Part shown: positions 12,601-24,400 of the stretch, one piece after another
Layout: each line of letters begins with the position of its first letter
Position numbering within the stretch: the first letter of the stretch is position 1
DNA from: Kryptolebias marmoratus
Taxonomy: Eukaryota; Chordata; Actinopteri; Cyprinodontiformes; Rivulidae
Direction: 5' to 3'
DNA: 64,000 nt
NCBI RefSeq assembly: GCF_001649575.2
Contig: NC_051445.1
Location: forward strand, 5,211,451-5,275,450
The notes under the pieces: generated by a model
Databases searched by the model: none
Seen by the model: the letters and a program-made list of their open reading frames with translations, nothing else
What the model was told of the DNA's origin: nothing
Made by a program: the position numbers and the translations under genes

Positions 12601-14091
12601 TATTTTACGCAGTCTTATTTGATGTAATTCAGCAGAAAGGAGATTTCAGTAAACACGATTCCTTCATGTGAGATGTTAAAGACTTTTGTACCAAGTTTGG
12701 ATATTAAAAACATAATATTTACTGAATCAGGATAATATTTTAGTGGGAATTTAACATCTGCACATTTTACAAAACTAAATCAACTTTTAAACTGATACAG
12801 CTGCCCTCTTAATGTTCAATCTTTAATATGAGCCGAGGAAACTTACTAAAACATCTGGAAAGGGGTTTTTCAGACGCAGTGGTCTTTTCAGTCTGTTGAA
12901 CATCCCCCATGTTTGTGTCCATGTGGACAGTTTGTGATAGATTAGAATTTAGTGCAGCTTGATGTTACAGATGTTTCGAGGCAGATTGAAATCTAGATGT
13001 TTCAGAATCTTAAAACTGAGATTCTTTACGCAGCAAGCAGAGATGCCGTCTCAGGTAGCAGAAGCTTATTTACTCTTAGCACTTTATTAAGCAATTATCC
13101 AATCAATCAATCGACCGCATGGCAGCAGGCCATCAATTAACATCCTGCGGACAGAGCAGAGGTTAGGAGCTTCAGCTAACATTCACTCTGGATATTTGCA
13201 GAAGCAGCGTGTGACGGGTTCACATTTGGGCTTTAACAGCATGAATCAGTAAACATCAGCTGTCCAGGCGGGTGGTGCGCTCAGTTAAGGCACACTTTAG
13301 GTCTTTTAATGTAGCCTCAGGCTAACTTCTGTCATCAACCCTTTTAGCCTGCATTTACTGTCTTTTGAAAAGAAAAAAGATAATAAGCTGTAAAACCCCC
13401 CAAAATGTGCAAAAGACTTAAAAAAATAGAAGAATCACAGAGCATGGTAAAAGTTTTAGTAGCAGATTTAGTGCTATTGTTATATTTTATTATTGATATA
13501 TGTCTGTTGTTGACATATTGAAAGTCTCACCTTGATTTCTAAGATGTGATAAAGAGTCAACTTTGTTTCTGAAATTTACAACCAGGAGGTTTTAAAATAA
13601 TCAGAAATATAAACTGTTTTATAATTCTGCTTTAGTTGATTAATGACTTCATTTTATTTGAACTCCTTTTTCGGTGACTAAATAATTCTGTTTATAGTTA
13701 AAAGGTCGTCTCAAAACAAAAATTCCTTCATTTCTTTCTCTGAGCAGCTCATCCAAAAAATATTTCTTCTTTCAGAGGATTTTTAATGACGACACATCAA
13801 ACAGAAGTAAATCTCTTAATAAATTATAAATAGAAAAAAAGCATTTGAAGCAGCTCTGTAAAGAGCTGTCTGTGAGTTGGAGAATGTCCTCAGTAATAAT
13901 TAAACTTGTCTGTCTGTCTGTCTGTTGGCAGGAACAACATGCCGGACCGTCAGAAGCTCAGAACCAAGCTGAGGAAGAGGAGGGGTTCCCGGGCCTACGG
14001 CTGCCAGTGCAGCTGGTTCTCCACGTCAGAGACAACAGACCTCAGAGAGCGACCTCAGCTCAGATGGGTCTGTGGCAAACACCAGGACTGA
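3471..14091 (+). CDS. cfap418: Cilia- and flagella-associated protein 418 (C8orf37 homologue), six coding exons
   Basis: The spliced frame (exon lengths 143+103+71+66+96+160 nt) gives 212 aa, close to the 207 aa human protein. The N-terminus [17 protein letters not shown] matches the conserved acidic start. A second acidic patch ([13 protein letters not shown]) lies near residue 65. The conserved C-terminal half (about residues 105-212) carries [40 protein letters not shown] and LRWVCGKH, with paired cysteines kept. All exon junctions have GT-AG ends and compatible phases. Human C8orf37 mutations cause cone-rod dystrophy, retinitis pigmentosa and a Bardet-Biedl form; the protein acts at the photoreceptor ciliary base and in outer-segment disc formation. 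The start is the first ATG in good context before conserved sequence. Exon 3 could begin 6 nt later, at 4747. Confidence 0.95.
3950..4052 (+). CDS. cfap418: cfap418 coding exon 2
   Basis: Follows acceptor TTTCTGTCTCAG and ends before donor GTAAAT. Enters with one base completing Ser and leaves in phase 0. Encodes the second acidic patch around [13 protein letters not shown]. Confidence 0.9.
4741..4811 (+). CDS. cfap418: cfap418 coding exon 3
   Basis: Follows a long T tract and TGCCCATCAG, ends before donor GTGAGT. A second in-frame AG six bases on (4745-4746) would shorten the protein by Phe-Gln. This exon is poorly conserved in sequence. Confidence 0.8.
5130..5195 (+). CDS. cfap418: cfap418 coding exon 4
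   Basis: Between acceptor TGCATCCAG and donor GTGCGA. Encodes [19 protein letters not shown], matching the human CSPVYLGGSSI segment. Phase 2 at both boundaries. Confidence 0.9.
5404..5499 (+). CDS. cfap418: cfap418 coding exon 5
   Basis: Between acceptor TATCAACAG and donor GTGAGT. Encodes [12 protein letters not shown] and SCDYLFL, with the conserved C-x-x-C pair. Confidence 0.93.
10393..10434. repeat. 12-bp inverted repeat, 18-nt loop
   Basis: GATTTGATTGCA (10393-10404) is the exact reverse complement of TGCAATCAAATC (10423-10434). No flanking target-site duplication was recognised, so it is either a MITE remnant or a chance hairpin. Confidence 0.8.
10790..10975 (+). repeat. Dispersed repeat family, copy A
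   Basis: TGGCCATCTTGAAT, GACTCCAAAAGTTAATCAGT, ACTTTCTGAGAGTTT, TCTGTCC, CAGACATTGGCAAAAACATT and a terminal GGCGATGA segment occur in the same order as in copy B at 31970-32250. Part of a common teleost family that usually ends in a GGCGGAGGTAATAA-type sequence. Non-coding. Confidence 0.75.
12097..12097. other. Unresolved base in a poly-C run
   Basis: A single N interrupts about twelve C residues in cfap418 intron 5. Probably a sequencing or assembly uncertainty in a homopolymer. Confidence 0.95.
13905..13925 (+). repeat. TCTG microsatellite forming the intron 5 polypyrimidine tract
   Basis: About five tandem CTGT/TCTG units run directly into TTGGCAG, the acceptor of the last cfap418 exon, and supply most of its pyrimidine tract. 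Confidence 0.85.
13932..14091 (+). CDS. cfap418: cfap418 coding exon 6 (terminal)
   Basis: Starts after acceptor TTGGCAG and ends at TGA 14089-14091. Encodes [26 protein letters not shown] and [10 protein letters not shown], the most conserved part of the family. Confidence 0.96.
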
Positions 14092-15400
14092 TGTTCAATC
14101 CTCACCTCCACAAACACAGAAATCATGCACAGATGTTAACTAATATCAAAACTAGTCACAACTTTAGACACAACTTTCTTCACAGTGATCAAAACGACAA
14201 ATGAGGATTTGTATTTTGGAAGTGGTGCATCCTTCAGCTAAAAGTCCAGACTTGTATCCTCAGTGTCATAATTCACTCTTTTCTCTTTGCAACACAAACT
14301 AAATCACAGACACCAACTGCTGGTTTGCTGTTTCCCACCTCAGTTTAGTCCTTGTTTTTGTTGTTGTTAGTTTTTACCTCTGGATGTCGGCGCTCCTCAC
14401 CTCATCTCTGTGGCTAAGCTCAGCCATCCCTACAGAGGAAGCTCATTTCAGCCACTGATATCCTGGATGTCGATTTTTTTTTTTTTTGGTCGTAATCCAA
14501 ACCTCATGACCATGTGTGAGGGCTGCCTTCTTCACCACAGAAGACTGGAGCGATGCCCTCATTACTGCCCCGATCTGTCGATCCATCTCATCTTGGCTTC
14601 GTTTGGGAACAAGACTCTCACATGCTTGAACTTCTCCGCTTGAGGCGAAAACTCACCCCTGACCCGGGCGGAGCATTCCATTTTGTTTTTGTTGAGAACC
14701 ATGGCCCCACTCTCAGAGGAGCTGACTCATATCCTGGCGGTTCACACTCAGCTGCAGAAGATCAGGGCTTGACGACAACAGAACCACGTCTGCAACGAGC
14801 CGAGGCGACACTCTGACATTCCCACGACTGCGCTTTGAGATTCTGTCCATGAACACCACAAACAGCGTCAGAGACGAGGTACAGCTCGAGTGGAGTCCAA
14901 CCCACTCCAGGAACGAGCTCAACTCTCACAACTTTGTGCTGAGAATGTAAATTTTATCAGTAACCTGATGTTTCAGATATCTGTATTGAATTATTTACCA
15001 ACACATGTATGAATCGTCTGACTCATCATGTCACTAATTATTGTAATTATTTCAAAGGTTGCAGTTCCTGCTTTTTTTATGTTGTGACATGAAAATCACA
15101 CGTTTCTGCGTTCTGATCTTTAGTGTCTGTTTTTCAAAATGACGACAATCTTATGAAATTGTATTTAATGCTTTCAGGTCATCACACCAAAATGAGATAA
15201 AATTTTAATTATAAGTATGGGTTTAAATAAAGAGTCGCTGTGATTTTAAATCATTAATTAATGTTCATAAATTATTTCAGAGTTGGAAGTTGTAAATCAA
15301 ACTTTGCCACCTTTGAAATGAATCGAAATAAGAAATGTATGTTTGTCTAAACAGGCAACAGGGTTAACAAACTGTTTCACTGTGCAGCTGAAATAAAGCC
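14092..15400 (+). other. cfap418 3' UTR/flank with candidate poly(A) signals
   Basis: AATAAA hexamers occur at 15226-15231 and 15392-15397; the second is followed within about 25 nt by a GTGTTTGTG stretch, a plausible cleavage context. If either is used, the 3' UTR exceeds 1.1 kb and includes the antisense retrotransposon fragment. RNA evidence would be needed to place the real end. Confidence 0.4.
14380..14945 (-). mobile_element. Decayed non-LTR retrotransposon reverse-transcriptase fragment
   Basis: Read on the minus strand, disrupted frames recover the order of a common fish LINE reverse transcriptase. LFVVFMDRISKRSRG comes first, then RLVADVVLLSSSPDLLQLSV (the usual FADD active-site motif is lost). 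Next come VLFPNEAKM, then a HGHEVWITTK-like segment, VAEMSFLCRDG, and a segment resembling the LSLRDEVRSADIRE stretch of intact copies. Several stops and shifts and a poly-A insertion (poly-T at 14474-14487 on the plus strand) break it. No terminal structures are visible and it cannot be active. It lies antisense in the likely 3' UTR or 3' flank of cfap418. Confidence 0.8.
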
Positions 15401-18400
15401 ACCATCTTACCTGGTGTTTGTGAGTAAACAACAGAACGGCTGCATCTGTTTTTCTTACTGAACACATCGTGTTCTCTGACAAACTTTGTTTTTGTCTAAC
15501 AATGATTCAGTCGTAAGAGGAGAAAGAGGCAGCGGTGGGCCATCGTTTGCATCCCACCTGTTGTGTCTGAGTGCTCACTGCATCACTGTGTTGATGTGCA
15601 GCATTTCATCCCCGGCATTAGTATTCATCAGTGTGTTCTTTGGCTGCCGGCTGACGTTTCACTTACTCATATTAGACACAGTTCAGTGCTGCCAGTGTGC
15701 TGCACGGGCTTTATCATACTTTTATCATCTCGTCAGGGAAAAGGAGGCCACAGAAAGTCGTCTGAACTTCACTGGGACTGTTGCTCTTCCAGTGAGAAAC
15801 ATCGTTCACGCTCACATGAAGCACAAGGCGGCGTTCTCAGATCTGTTTACTCCAGGCTTGTTTTAAGAAGTTGCACTCTGGGCTAAAAAAACAACCTGTT
15901 GTGAGCTCCGAGCCGCACCAGAAGGAAAAACAGCTGCTTTCCTGTTGGCTTTGATCCAGTGAATGATGGGTAGGGTTAAATAAAATATTAAATTACACAG
16001 GAATACATGTCTGTAACGTCTGTGGAGAAGTTTCAGTGTAACGTTACCTATAAACTATGTTTTAAAGTGGAGTGTACAATCAGAAACTTCTTATCACTTG
16101 TGCAGGTCTGTGCCCTCAAACTATTAATTAATTAGCTCGACCTTTGAAAGAGAAACTTTAAACGATGATATATTAATGCACTGATGTTGAATGAAGTTCA
16201 TTTTTCACATCATTTAGTCTTTTTTTTTCTAATAACCAAATACTTTTTCTAATAATAATCTAATGCTCAGCTGGTCTCCTCTCATGAGTAGTCCATCAAA
16301 TTAAAAGCTTTTTCTCTCTGTGACTGACTGTTAAAAACATTCAATTCAACATACACCCACATTTATTTTCTTGAGTGAACTTCGCTTTTAGATTTATTTT
16401 AAGCTTTTTCTACCCTTTCAACAGAATTAAATGCTGCTGTCCAACCTGTCCAACAGCTTCTCAGGGATGTGCAGACAACGTTTCTCCACAACCAGGGCTA
16501 CACCTGAAAAATAAGTTCAAACAAATGTGAACCATATGTGCAGATTTGTTGTAGCTGCAGTTAATTCACTAACTACACCTCCACCAAAAAAACAAACAAA
16601 ACAAAGTCTGCTCATCAGAACATAAGAATAAATTCAGTCTGCTGCTTTGATTTGTGTTAAATGAGTAAATTTTGATATTTTCTTGTCCCATTTCTTTTAA
16701 CAGGACAAAAACATTCAAAGTGGTTATTCTGAAAACCTTTTGCATGCTTTGGGTTTGCTTAGATAATAACAGGTTACAGACCATGAAATGAATGGAAGAC
16801 AAAGTAAAATAATGTTTTTACTTTGGCAAAAAAACAATTAGGATTTACAATCTAGAGGTTATACTCCACAAACATCATCTCAAATTTGGATGGTGACATG
16901 TTTCTTTTTTGATTTTGCAAATTATGATAACAGTTTTACTCTTCAGGTCAAATCAGTCATTAATTCTGCACCAATTAAAACACCAGTATTAAATCAAAAT
17001 AAAAATCGAGACAGTTAGGATGACTGGTCGTGTTTCAGGTCACAGCTATCCACCTTGTGGTTGGACGCATGCCACCATTTCAGCCCTGGATCTGCACCTT
17101 TTTACTCCAGTTATGATTTTGTTTTGTTTTTTCCTAACACTTAAGTGTTTGTTCACAGCACTTCAGCCGAATGAACAGAAACAAACCTCTGCTGACTTTT
17201 CCAGAGAAAACAAAACCTGAAGTCTCTCCTCTCCATTTAACACAGAATACAGACGAGCAGCAAACAGGCTGCAGTGGAAACACTAAGCACAGGAAAAGTA
17301 AATATTATCATTTTTTTATTGCCGATGGGAACGGTCTTTGCTACGAGTGGAACAAAAATATTGACACTGAGAAACCAGCCAGAGCTCCTGTTTAACAAAC
17401 CCAAACAGATGTAAAATTAATACGTTCAGGGCCTCATTTACCGTTGACATTTGTTACACAACCATAACACAACTCAATATTAATTGATGTGGCAGAAGTT
17501 TAAATAGTGACTTTGGTGTTGTTCTCATAATTTATGGACTCATGTCAGCACCTGGAGTGTCTGACTGAACCCAGAAGGAAACCCCTTTTATCTGCTTTCT
17601 ACATGAACACAAGTACATGTATGAAGCAGAAATTGCTGCTTTAACAAAATTCACACCTTTTGCCACCACTGAATGCCGTGTTAAAATAAATCTGCTAAAT
17701 TTCCCCAGCTTTGAAAATGTTTCTTCATGCCCAAACAATTTAATTTGACTGGTTTGTGTTTTTATTTTTATTTTTTTAATGAAGGGACATTTGTTTGACC
17801 TTTGTTGACTGTGCTGCTATTTTCCTCCAGAAATCTGAAAGAAAACTAATTTGTTTTTCCAAAATACTTAAGAAAACTGCAAATTCACAAATCACTCAGG
17901 AAAATCCTTCTGCACCATTTTTATATTATTGTCAAAAGCAGCCGTTTCAAAGCTGTGGTTTCGTCCACTAAACTGACACGTAAATGGATCAATATTTAGA
18001 GCCGAATGCTGCATGTTTGTGGCTTTAAAAAAACTAATGCAATGAAACGGAGCTGTACTTAACATGGATGGGATGTCACAGATTGTTTGGCGGTACATTT
18101 CAGACCCCGTCCTCAGCCTTACAACGCAGAAACAACCCTGCTGATGATCATCTGTAGCTGCCGTGTTCCAGACTTTAACCAATCTCTGCTGCAGAACCAG
18201 AGAACCAAGTCTTCAAACTTAGAGTGATCTGCATATTTACACATGTGACAAAGCAGCGCTGACTTAATTAACAAGGAGTCTGCTCAAGCTGCTGCCCCGA
18301 CGACCCGAACAAGCAGCAGATAACGGACGAATGGATGGATGGATGAAAGGATGGAGTCTTAGAGTGAAATAACGTGATTTTTTAAACCCTGCTGCTGTTA

Positions 18401-21280
18401 CACAGACATGTCAGAGTTCATCCATTTTAATAAAGGACTCCTCTGCTGTTCAGAGCTGAGCTCAGTCAGAGCTGTCAGGACGGTTATTAAATAAAAAAGA
18501 CTTGCATGAATTTCTTTACATGACTTGTATCATGGGACATTTTTCTCTAGGTGTAAACTCTCATATTGGGACTTTAAAAAATAAACTACATGCATTTATT
18601 TATATAAAACACATAATACACTCTAAAATGATTGTCTGTCTGTAGAGTGTGGTTCTCAAATATAACTAATATTTAAATGGATGTTCTGTTCAGAAACGCT
18701 CCCCACAAATCATCCGCTGCTCAGAAAGTATCAGATCCTTTTCTGTTTTGTCAGAAGGTTCTCCTGTTCAGCTTTAATTAGCTGTGCAGCTTCACCTCTT
18801 CCTGCTGTCCTCTCACACCTCTGCACAGGTTTTTAGCGTCTCGGTGGATTCAGAGCTGCTGATTTGGAGGCTTGAATGGTCAGGTGTCAACAGGTGTTTG
18901 CACGTAAGGTACCCAACTTCAGGGACGTTCGGCTGAATTTTGTTGCAGTTTTTTTTTGTCCTTCTGCAGCAACATGTCCCTCTTTGAACGGGTTAATGTC
19001 ACAATCCTTTCACCATCCTTGTGTCGAGCACAGTTCTTCGTTTTTCACCTTTCCATTTTGATTTACACCACGTTTAATTTAGACATTTTTGTCACGCAAA
19101 GATAAAGATAACAAGGCAGCAGTGCTAACTGGTAGCAGGAATTCTAGCAGCTCTCATCTCTGCATGCAACACAGAGAGATTTTTTTATCCCATGTTCTGG
19201 AGGCTGAAAATGTAGAGGTCCGACTCTCATAAGTAATTTGTAAGTTTGTGTCAACGTCTGTTGAACCAGAATTAATTTCCTTCTGAGACATTTTCCCCTG
19301 CTAAATTAGTGTATAAAGACACGTTCACAGTGTTGGTACTGCAGTGTAAATAGTTACTGCTCTCACTCGACATATTTGCGTACTATGTATTTCAGTTTGT
19401 TGATAAAAAAGTGTATTTGCACTGAATGATGTTTGATTTATTATTCTAAAGATTCTAAAGTGCAGCTTGTTAAAAACTCACCTGTTTCTTCAGGTTTGAA
19501 AGACAATCAGTCATCATCACATTCATTCTGTCCACAAATATACTAATTTTAATTAAAATATACAAAAATCTGTATGCCCAAAGAACAGAACTTAGTGATA
19601 AATCCTTCACATGACAGCATGAGGTGTTTCTGTACAAAGTTTCCATCCAAACCTATTCACCAAAGAGCCCCCAGTTTTTGGCATTACTACATAAAAGCAA
19701 AGTGCAACTAACCCTGTTGTACTGTTAGGAATAGTCTTTGATATTTTCAGTACTTTTAACAAACTGCCTCCATACTCATCAGCTCCCCAGCTCCCAACCA
19801 GCAATGTAAGCCTGATAGTATCCATATACATCTTTACCTTAAAGTACAAACTTGCAGTAGTGCTGCAGCAGTCATCTCTCTGTCATGTTTACTGTACTTT
19901 TAGATTATAAATCCAGTGTGACAGCAGTGACTGCATGCTTCAAACCATTGCTGTTTATTTGTCAAAATGTCTTTGTGACTTAATTCATGTTGACATAAAT
20001 AAAAAGTATCTCTGTGGGACCAGTACTCAGTAGGTCCACATTCAGGCCTGTCACTTTGGTTTCTGCTGGGAAATAAGATGTCCTCATCAAAAATAAGTAT
20101 AATAATTCAGACTCAAACATGAGCACCTACAATGTTTCAGATCAGTCTGATGAGTTGATCTGATTCAAACAGTTCAGCACTGTATACATTGATTTAAATG
20201 TTTGTGTTTTGATCCTGACTCTTTGCCAAATTTTATGTTTCCAAGGCAAGACAGAGACGAAAACATGACAGATTCTCATGTCAGACAGAAAGAAGAACAA
20301 CATGACAGGAGCTGGTGAGGAGAAGGAGGAAGAGGAGGAAAACGACAGCTGCAGGGATTCACCGGATTCTGTCACCGGTCTAACATCTCCGAGCTAAGAA
20401 GAGCTGCTGATGGTTGGTGTTCTTCCATTCTTTACCTGGATCACAGGAAACATGGAGGCCAAATGTTTTCCAAAACAACTTGAACATTTTTAGTTTTCTT
20501 TTTTTCCCCCAGGAAGCTGTTGATTTATTCTATTATGCAATATAAAACTGAAATGTTCTCCTCTTTAAAGGAAGTTAAGTTACAGTCCTATACACTAAAA
20601 ATACAAATCCATGTAAAACTAGAATGCCATACTTTGTTTTCTAAGCCTTTTAAACCTTTTGGTAATTATATATTGAAGGGTAAAACAGAAATAGCTTTTT
20701 TGTTTTGATGGCATCACTATTCAACTTTATTTATTTAGGCAACGAATTCAAAATGAAATAAAAGAACATAAGGTTTTCAGCCTGTGCTGTTTTATGAGGT
20801 CAGAATAAATAACTACAGTAAGCAAACAAAAAGAAAATGTAAAAGAATAATCCAAGAAATCAGAATAAATGTTCGTCTTGCATTTTTTTTCTGAACAAAG
20901 ACATTTACTGCAGACAAAGTTGAGATCTCTGTAACTCTTTCAAAGCACGAGTTATATTTATGAGAACATTTAGTGTAGTAAATAATTCAGGAAGCATTAT
21001 GTTACAGCACCTATTGAAAACATAACATTGAGGCAGCAATTACTGGTTTTAATTTGATTTGTCATAAAGCATATTTAAAATTTGCATCCACTGTAATTTT
21101 TGTTCAAAGTAAAAAAAAAAAGAACAAACAAAAACAAAAAAATAGTTTTATCTTGAAACTGAGTTTAAAAAATTTTTAGTACTGGAATAATCTAAAAGAA
21201 AAAACTATTTAAATTAAATACAATTTATATGTTCTAATGAGAGACTGCAGTAACCAGTAGAAACCGGTAGCAGCTCCAGG
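15401..21280. other. Intergenic region between cfap418 and wdr73
   Basis: AT-rich. Overlapping open frames at 15486-15886 (126 and 107 codons) have no recognisable domain and are not supported as genes. A retroposon 3' end is at 18291-18355. Nothing else identifiable was seen. Confidence 0.6.
18291..18355 (+). repeat. ATGG-tailed retroposon 3' end, copy 1
   Basis: GCTGCCCCGACGACCCGAAC, an AAGCAGCAGATAACGGACGA stretch and then tandem ATGG units. This resembles the fish repeat end of the form CCCGCGACCC...GATAAGCGG...ATGGATGG. Only the terminal fragment is recognisable. A second copy is at 33871-33939. Confidence 0.6.
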
Positions 21281-21296
21281 CCAGCAGGTGGCGCTG
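21281..21296 (+). promoter_or_regulatory. CTCF consensus motif upstream of wdr73
   Basis: CCAGCAGGTGGCGCTG matches the vertebrate CTCF core CCASYAGRKGGCRS at every position. The preceding AGG also fits the extended motif. It lies 78 bp before the wdr73 ATG. Binding is inferred from sequence only. Confidence 0.65.
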
Positions 21297-21374
21297 TCGT
21301 CTTTTACTGACAGTGAATGAAAAGTTCAGGAAGTTGAACAAAAAACGTTCATTCTGCAGTAAAGTGAGATAAAG

Positions 21375-21448
21375 ATGATGATGGGAGGGATGCAGGAGGA
21401 AGAGTTTGATGATCTTTTAGATGACTGGTTTATCGAGTCCCTAAAAAC
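21375..21448 (+). CDS. wdr73: wdr73 coding exon 1
   Basis: Starts at the first of three ATGs, contains LLDDWFIESLK and ends before donor GTGAGC. The acidic leader of about 15 residues before DDWF is longer than in human. Confidence 0.9.
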
Positions 21449-24400
21449 GTGAGCAAACATTTACTTCCAAACCTTTGACATTTACGTCATGTTTTTTATA
21501 TTAGCTACTAGCGGCGGAAGCTCGTCTTGAAAAGATCATTATTTCCTAAATTGTTACAGTTTTACACTTAAATATATTTTAAAGTCTTTGACAAAACAGT
21601 TTTTGTGAAGACATATAAACATAATAAATTCGGCTTGCTTGTTTTACAGATTATAGTAACTTTGTTGGTAAAAACTTAAGCTGCTCCGACACAGATATAA
21701 GCCATGATATCCTGTCAAAATAGTTGCTTTTTTGGTTAAATTTCTTGATTTTAAGCAATATATTGAAGCCGAATTCAAGTACACAATTAACTAATAGTCT
21801 AAATGTGTGAAAATGTGTCAAAATATTACATTAAAGAATGTATTAATTTCTTTATTGTCAAGGTGTTTAAACTTTAAATGGTTTAAACAAAACACATAAA
21901 GGAAATGTCAATGAACAAACAATAATAATATTTAAAAGAATAATTTTAAAGAATGTGGAATTAAACACCCAAAATTGTCAACTAGTCACTGCTGAACAGC
22001 TGTAATTTATTTTATTTTACACTATTTTTAAAAAAGACAGAGGAAACCTGTTTCTTTCTTCTGTAATTGGAAATAAGTAAACTTCAAAAACATGTAGATG
22101 AATTGAATTATTTGCACTACTGTTTAAATGTATGGCTTCTTTTCAAGAATAGACATTTATATCCACACAAAAAAGACAAGTTAGTTTGAGTAATGTGATA
22201 TAAAGTTGTTTTTTATATATTTAATTTATGCTTTTAGACATTATGTATGTTTTTGGTTCCTGCAGGTACAAAGACCTCCATGTGTTTCAGCTAGATAATC
22301 CCAGCCAGGTCATCGAGTGGACGTCAGAGAAGAGTGAGTTTATTTTGACCTGACAATCAGTCATTATCACCAAATAATTTTATTTAATAATAACTGAATA
22401 TGATCTCTTGTTTTGAATGTTTCTGTTCAGTAAGAAGTCAGAATGTAATGTTGTCATCTGGGAATTCCTGGTATTAAACAAGAAGCATTATAAAGAGCTG
22501 AAAATAAAAATAAAATATCAAGAAAATACTTTTGATTGTGTTCTTTCCCAGCAATATATGAGAAACTCCCCATGAAGTCAGGACTGTTAGTAGCTTCTCA
22601 GGTTGATTATCTTCATTGATCGTATTTCTTGTGTTTTAAGCCGTCTGTGTCGCTGGCTACAGCGCCTCTAAAAATGAAATTTTGGAACTTCGTTTGCCAC
22701 TGAAACTTTTTGCGGATGAAAACAAGGTAAACTAACAAATAAAATAAAAGTGTAATCTGTGTTTTGTATTGTAAAAGTGGCCTGATATTTCTATGCTTTG
22801 CTGTGTGACGATGCGTTCAGGGTCTCTGCGCAGAACGGGATTTCAAAGTAGTCCACGGTGGTTTTACAGAAGGTCCTGTCCGCTGCCTGAGACACGTCCC
22901 AGGAACGAGGTGAGAAAAGATGCCTGTAACGTGTCTTCATGGAGAAAACTTTTGTTTAAAGTGTCCTTTATGGGATTTACTTTGGAGAATGTATTATATC
23001 CAAAGAACAAAGAGATAAATGCCTTTTAAAAAAGAAGAAAAATATTTTAAAAATTACAAGTCAAGCAGAAAGTCAGACTGGATTAAATATTTTTTGATGT
23101 TTTACTCATTTATTCAACAGTTTGTATAATAAATACAATATAAAAGAAAACCGACACACATTTATCACTTTTACCACCTTCTTCTTGTTTCTTTTTATTT
23201 TTGTGCCTTTTTATGTTGTGTTGGTTGTATTATTATTTTTTTCTTTTTGATGACTGTTTTGAACAGAGCTACTATAAATGAATCATTGTTTAACACTGAA
23301 AGGTTTCATCAGTCACATATTAAACTGCAGATATGTTCTCTTTTGTTTTAAAACGTGTGAAACTCCTCTTTATTAAAAGTGGAGCTGAAACAGTTTGTTG
23401 GACAGTATTTTACTGAAGGAGAAACAGAATCTGCAGCACTTCAGATCATGGATTAATCAGTAGTTATTTTGAGCCAAACATCTTCTAAATGTGGAATGCT
23501 TTAACTGGATACTTTCTTCAGATTTTAAATTAAACTCGATGAACTGTAAGTGGGATTATCAAGTGCAACAACACTCGAGGCTGATGTCTTTCTGATTTAA
23601 TTATTTGAAAACTTGTAGCTGAGGTTTCTGATTGAGTCCTTGTTTGAAGGCTAAATGACGTCTTTCTGACTCCTTCATGTAACTTCCTGTTGTTGTTACG
23701 TCAGGTGTGTTGTGACCAACGATGGGCAGAACGCCGACCTGCAGGTGTGGGACCTCGGAGGAGACGACAGCGGTGAGTTTTATGTGGCGTGAGAATAAAG
23801 ACATCCAGCTGGCTAAATTTTTGAGACTCTTACACCACAAATCAGTTTAACAGCAGTCAAACAATGACAGATATTTGTCACAACTGATCACTTTGACAAA
23901 ACAATGAGAAGTGGGTCACATTTTAAACTTAATGCTGCTTTTAATGTCAAATAACTGGAAGACAAGAAAACAAGAAAGGTTCTCACTGCAGCTGATGACA
24001 AACCCTGGAGGCTGATTTTAACTTTTCAAACCTTCTGGCTGTAAATTTAAATGTTACTGATCCATTATGGCCTGAATTGCAGGAGACATTTACAGAGTTT
24101 TATTTGAAAACAAACGTCATTTACCGCCTTGAAAATACAACACAGAAGTTATTTTCTTGTTAAGAATATTAATGAAACAAAAAATTGTTTTGGTGCTGTA
24201 AACTCACACGGTGCCCTTGGTCGTTATAAAAATATATCTGTTTCAAATTATTATTATTTTTAATTATTACACTCGCAGTACACATGTAAGTTCACATTTA
24301 TAGGTTTGAAGATGTTTTTGCAGCAGATTAATTGTGTCTGTCCAGTTTTAAAACCCGTTTATTTTTAACCCAACAGAGACTTGATTTTATTTATTTTGTA

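Larger units (their letters stand above)
5500..13931 (+). other. cfap418 intron 5 (8.4 kb), non-coding
   Basis: AT-rich intron with no convincing exon on either strand; open frames here are short and lack homology. It contains a dispersed repeat copy (10790-10975), a 12-bp inverted repeat (10393-10434), C-rich runs near 11275 and 12090, and an unresolved base at 12097. A TCTG microsatellite abuts the 3' splice site. Confidence 0.8.

Noticed and set aside
15486..15886. Overlapping open frames of 126 and 107 codons downstream of cfap418
   Set aside because: Different frames of the same DNA, no recognisable domain, no splice or promoter context; likely chance.
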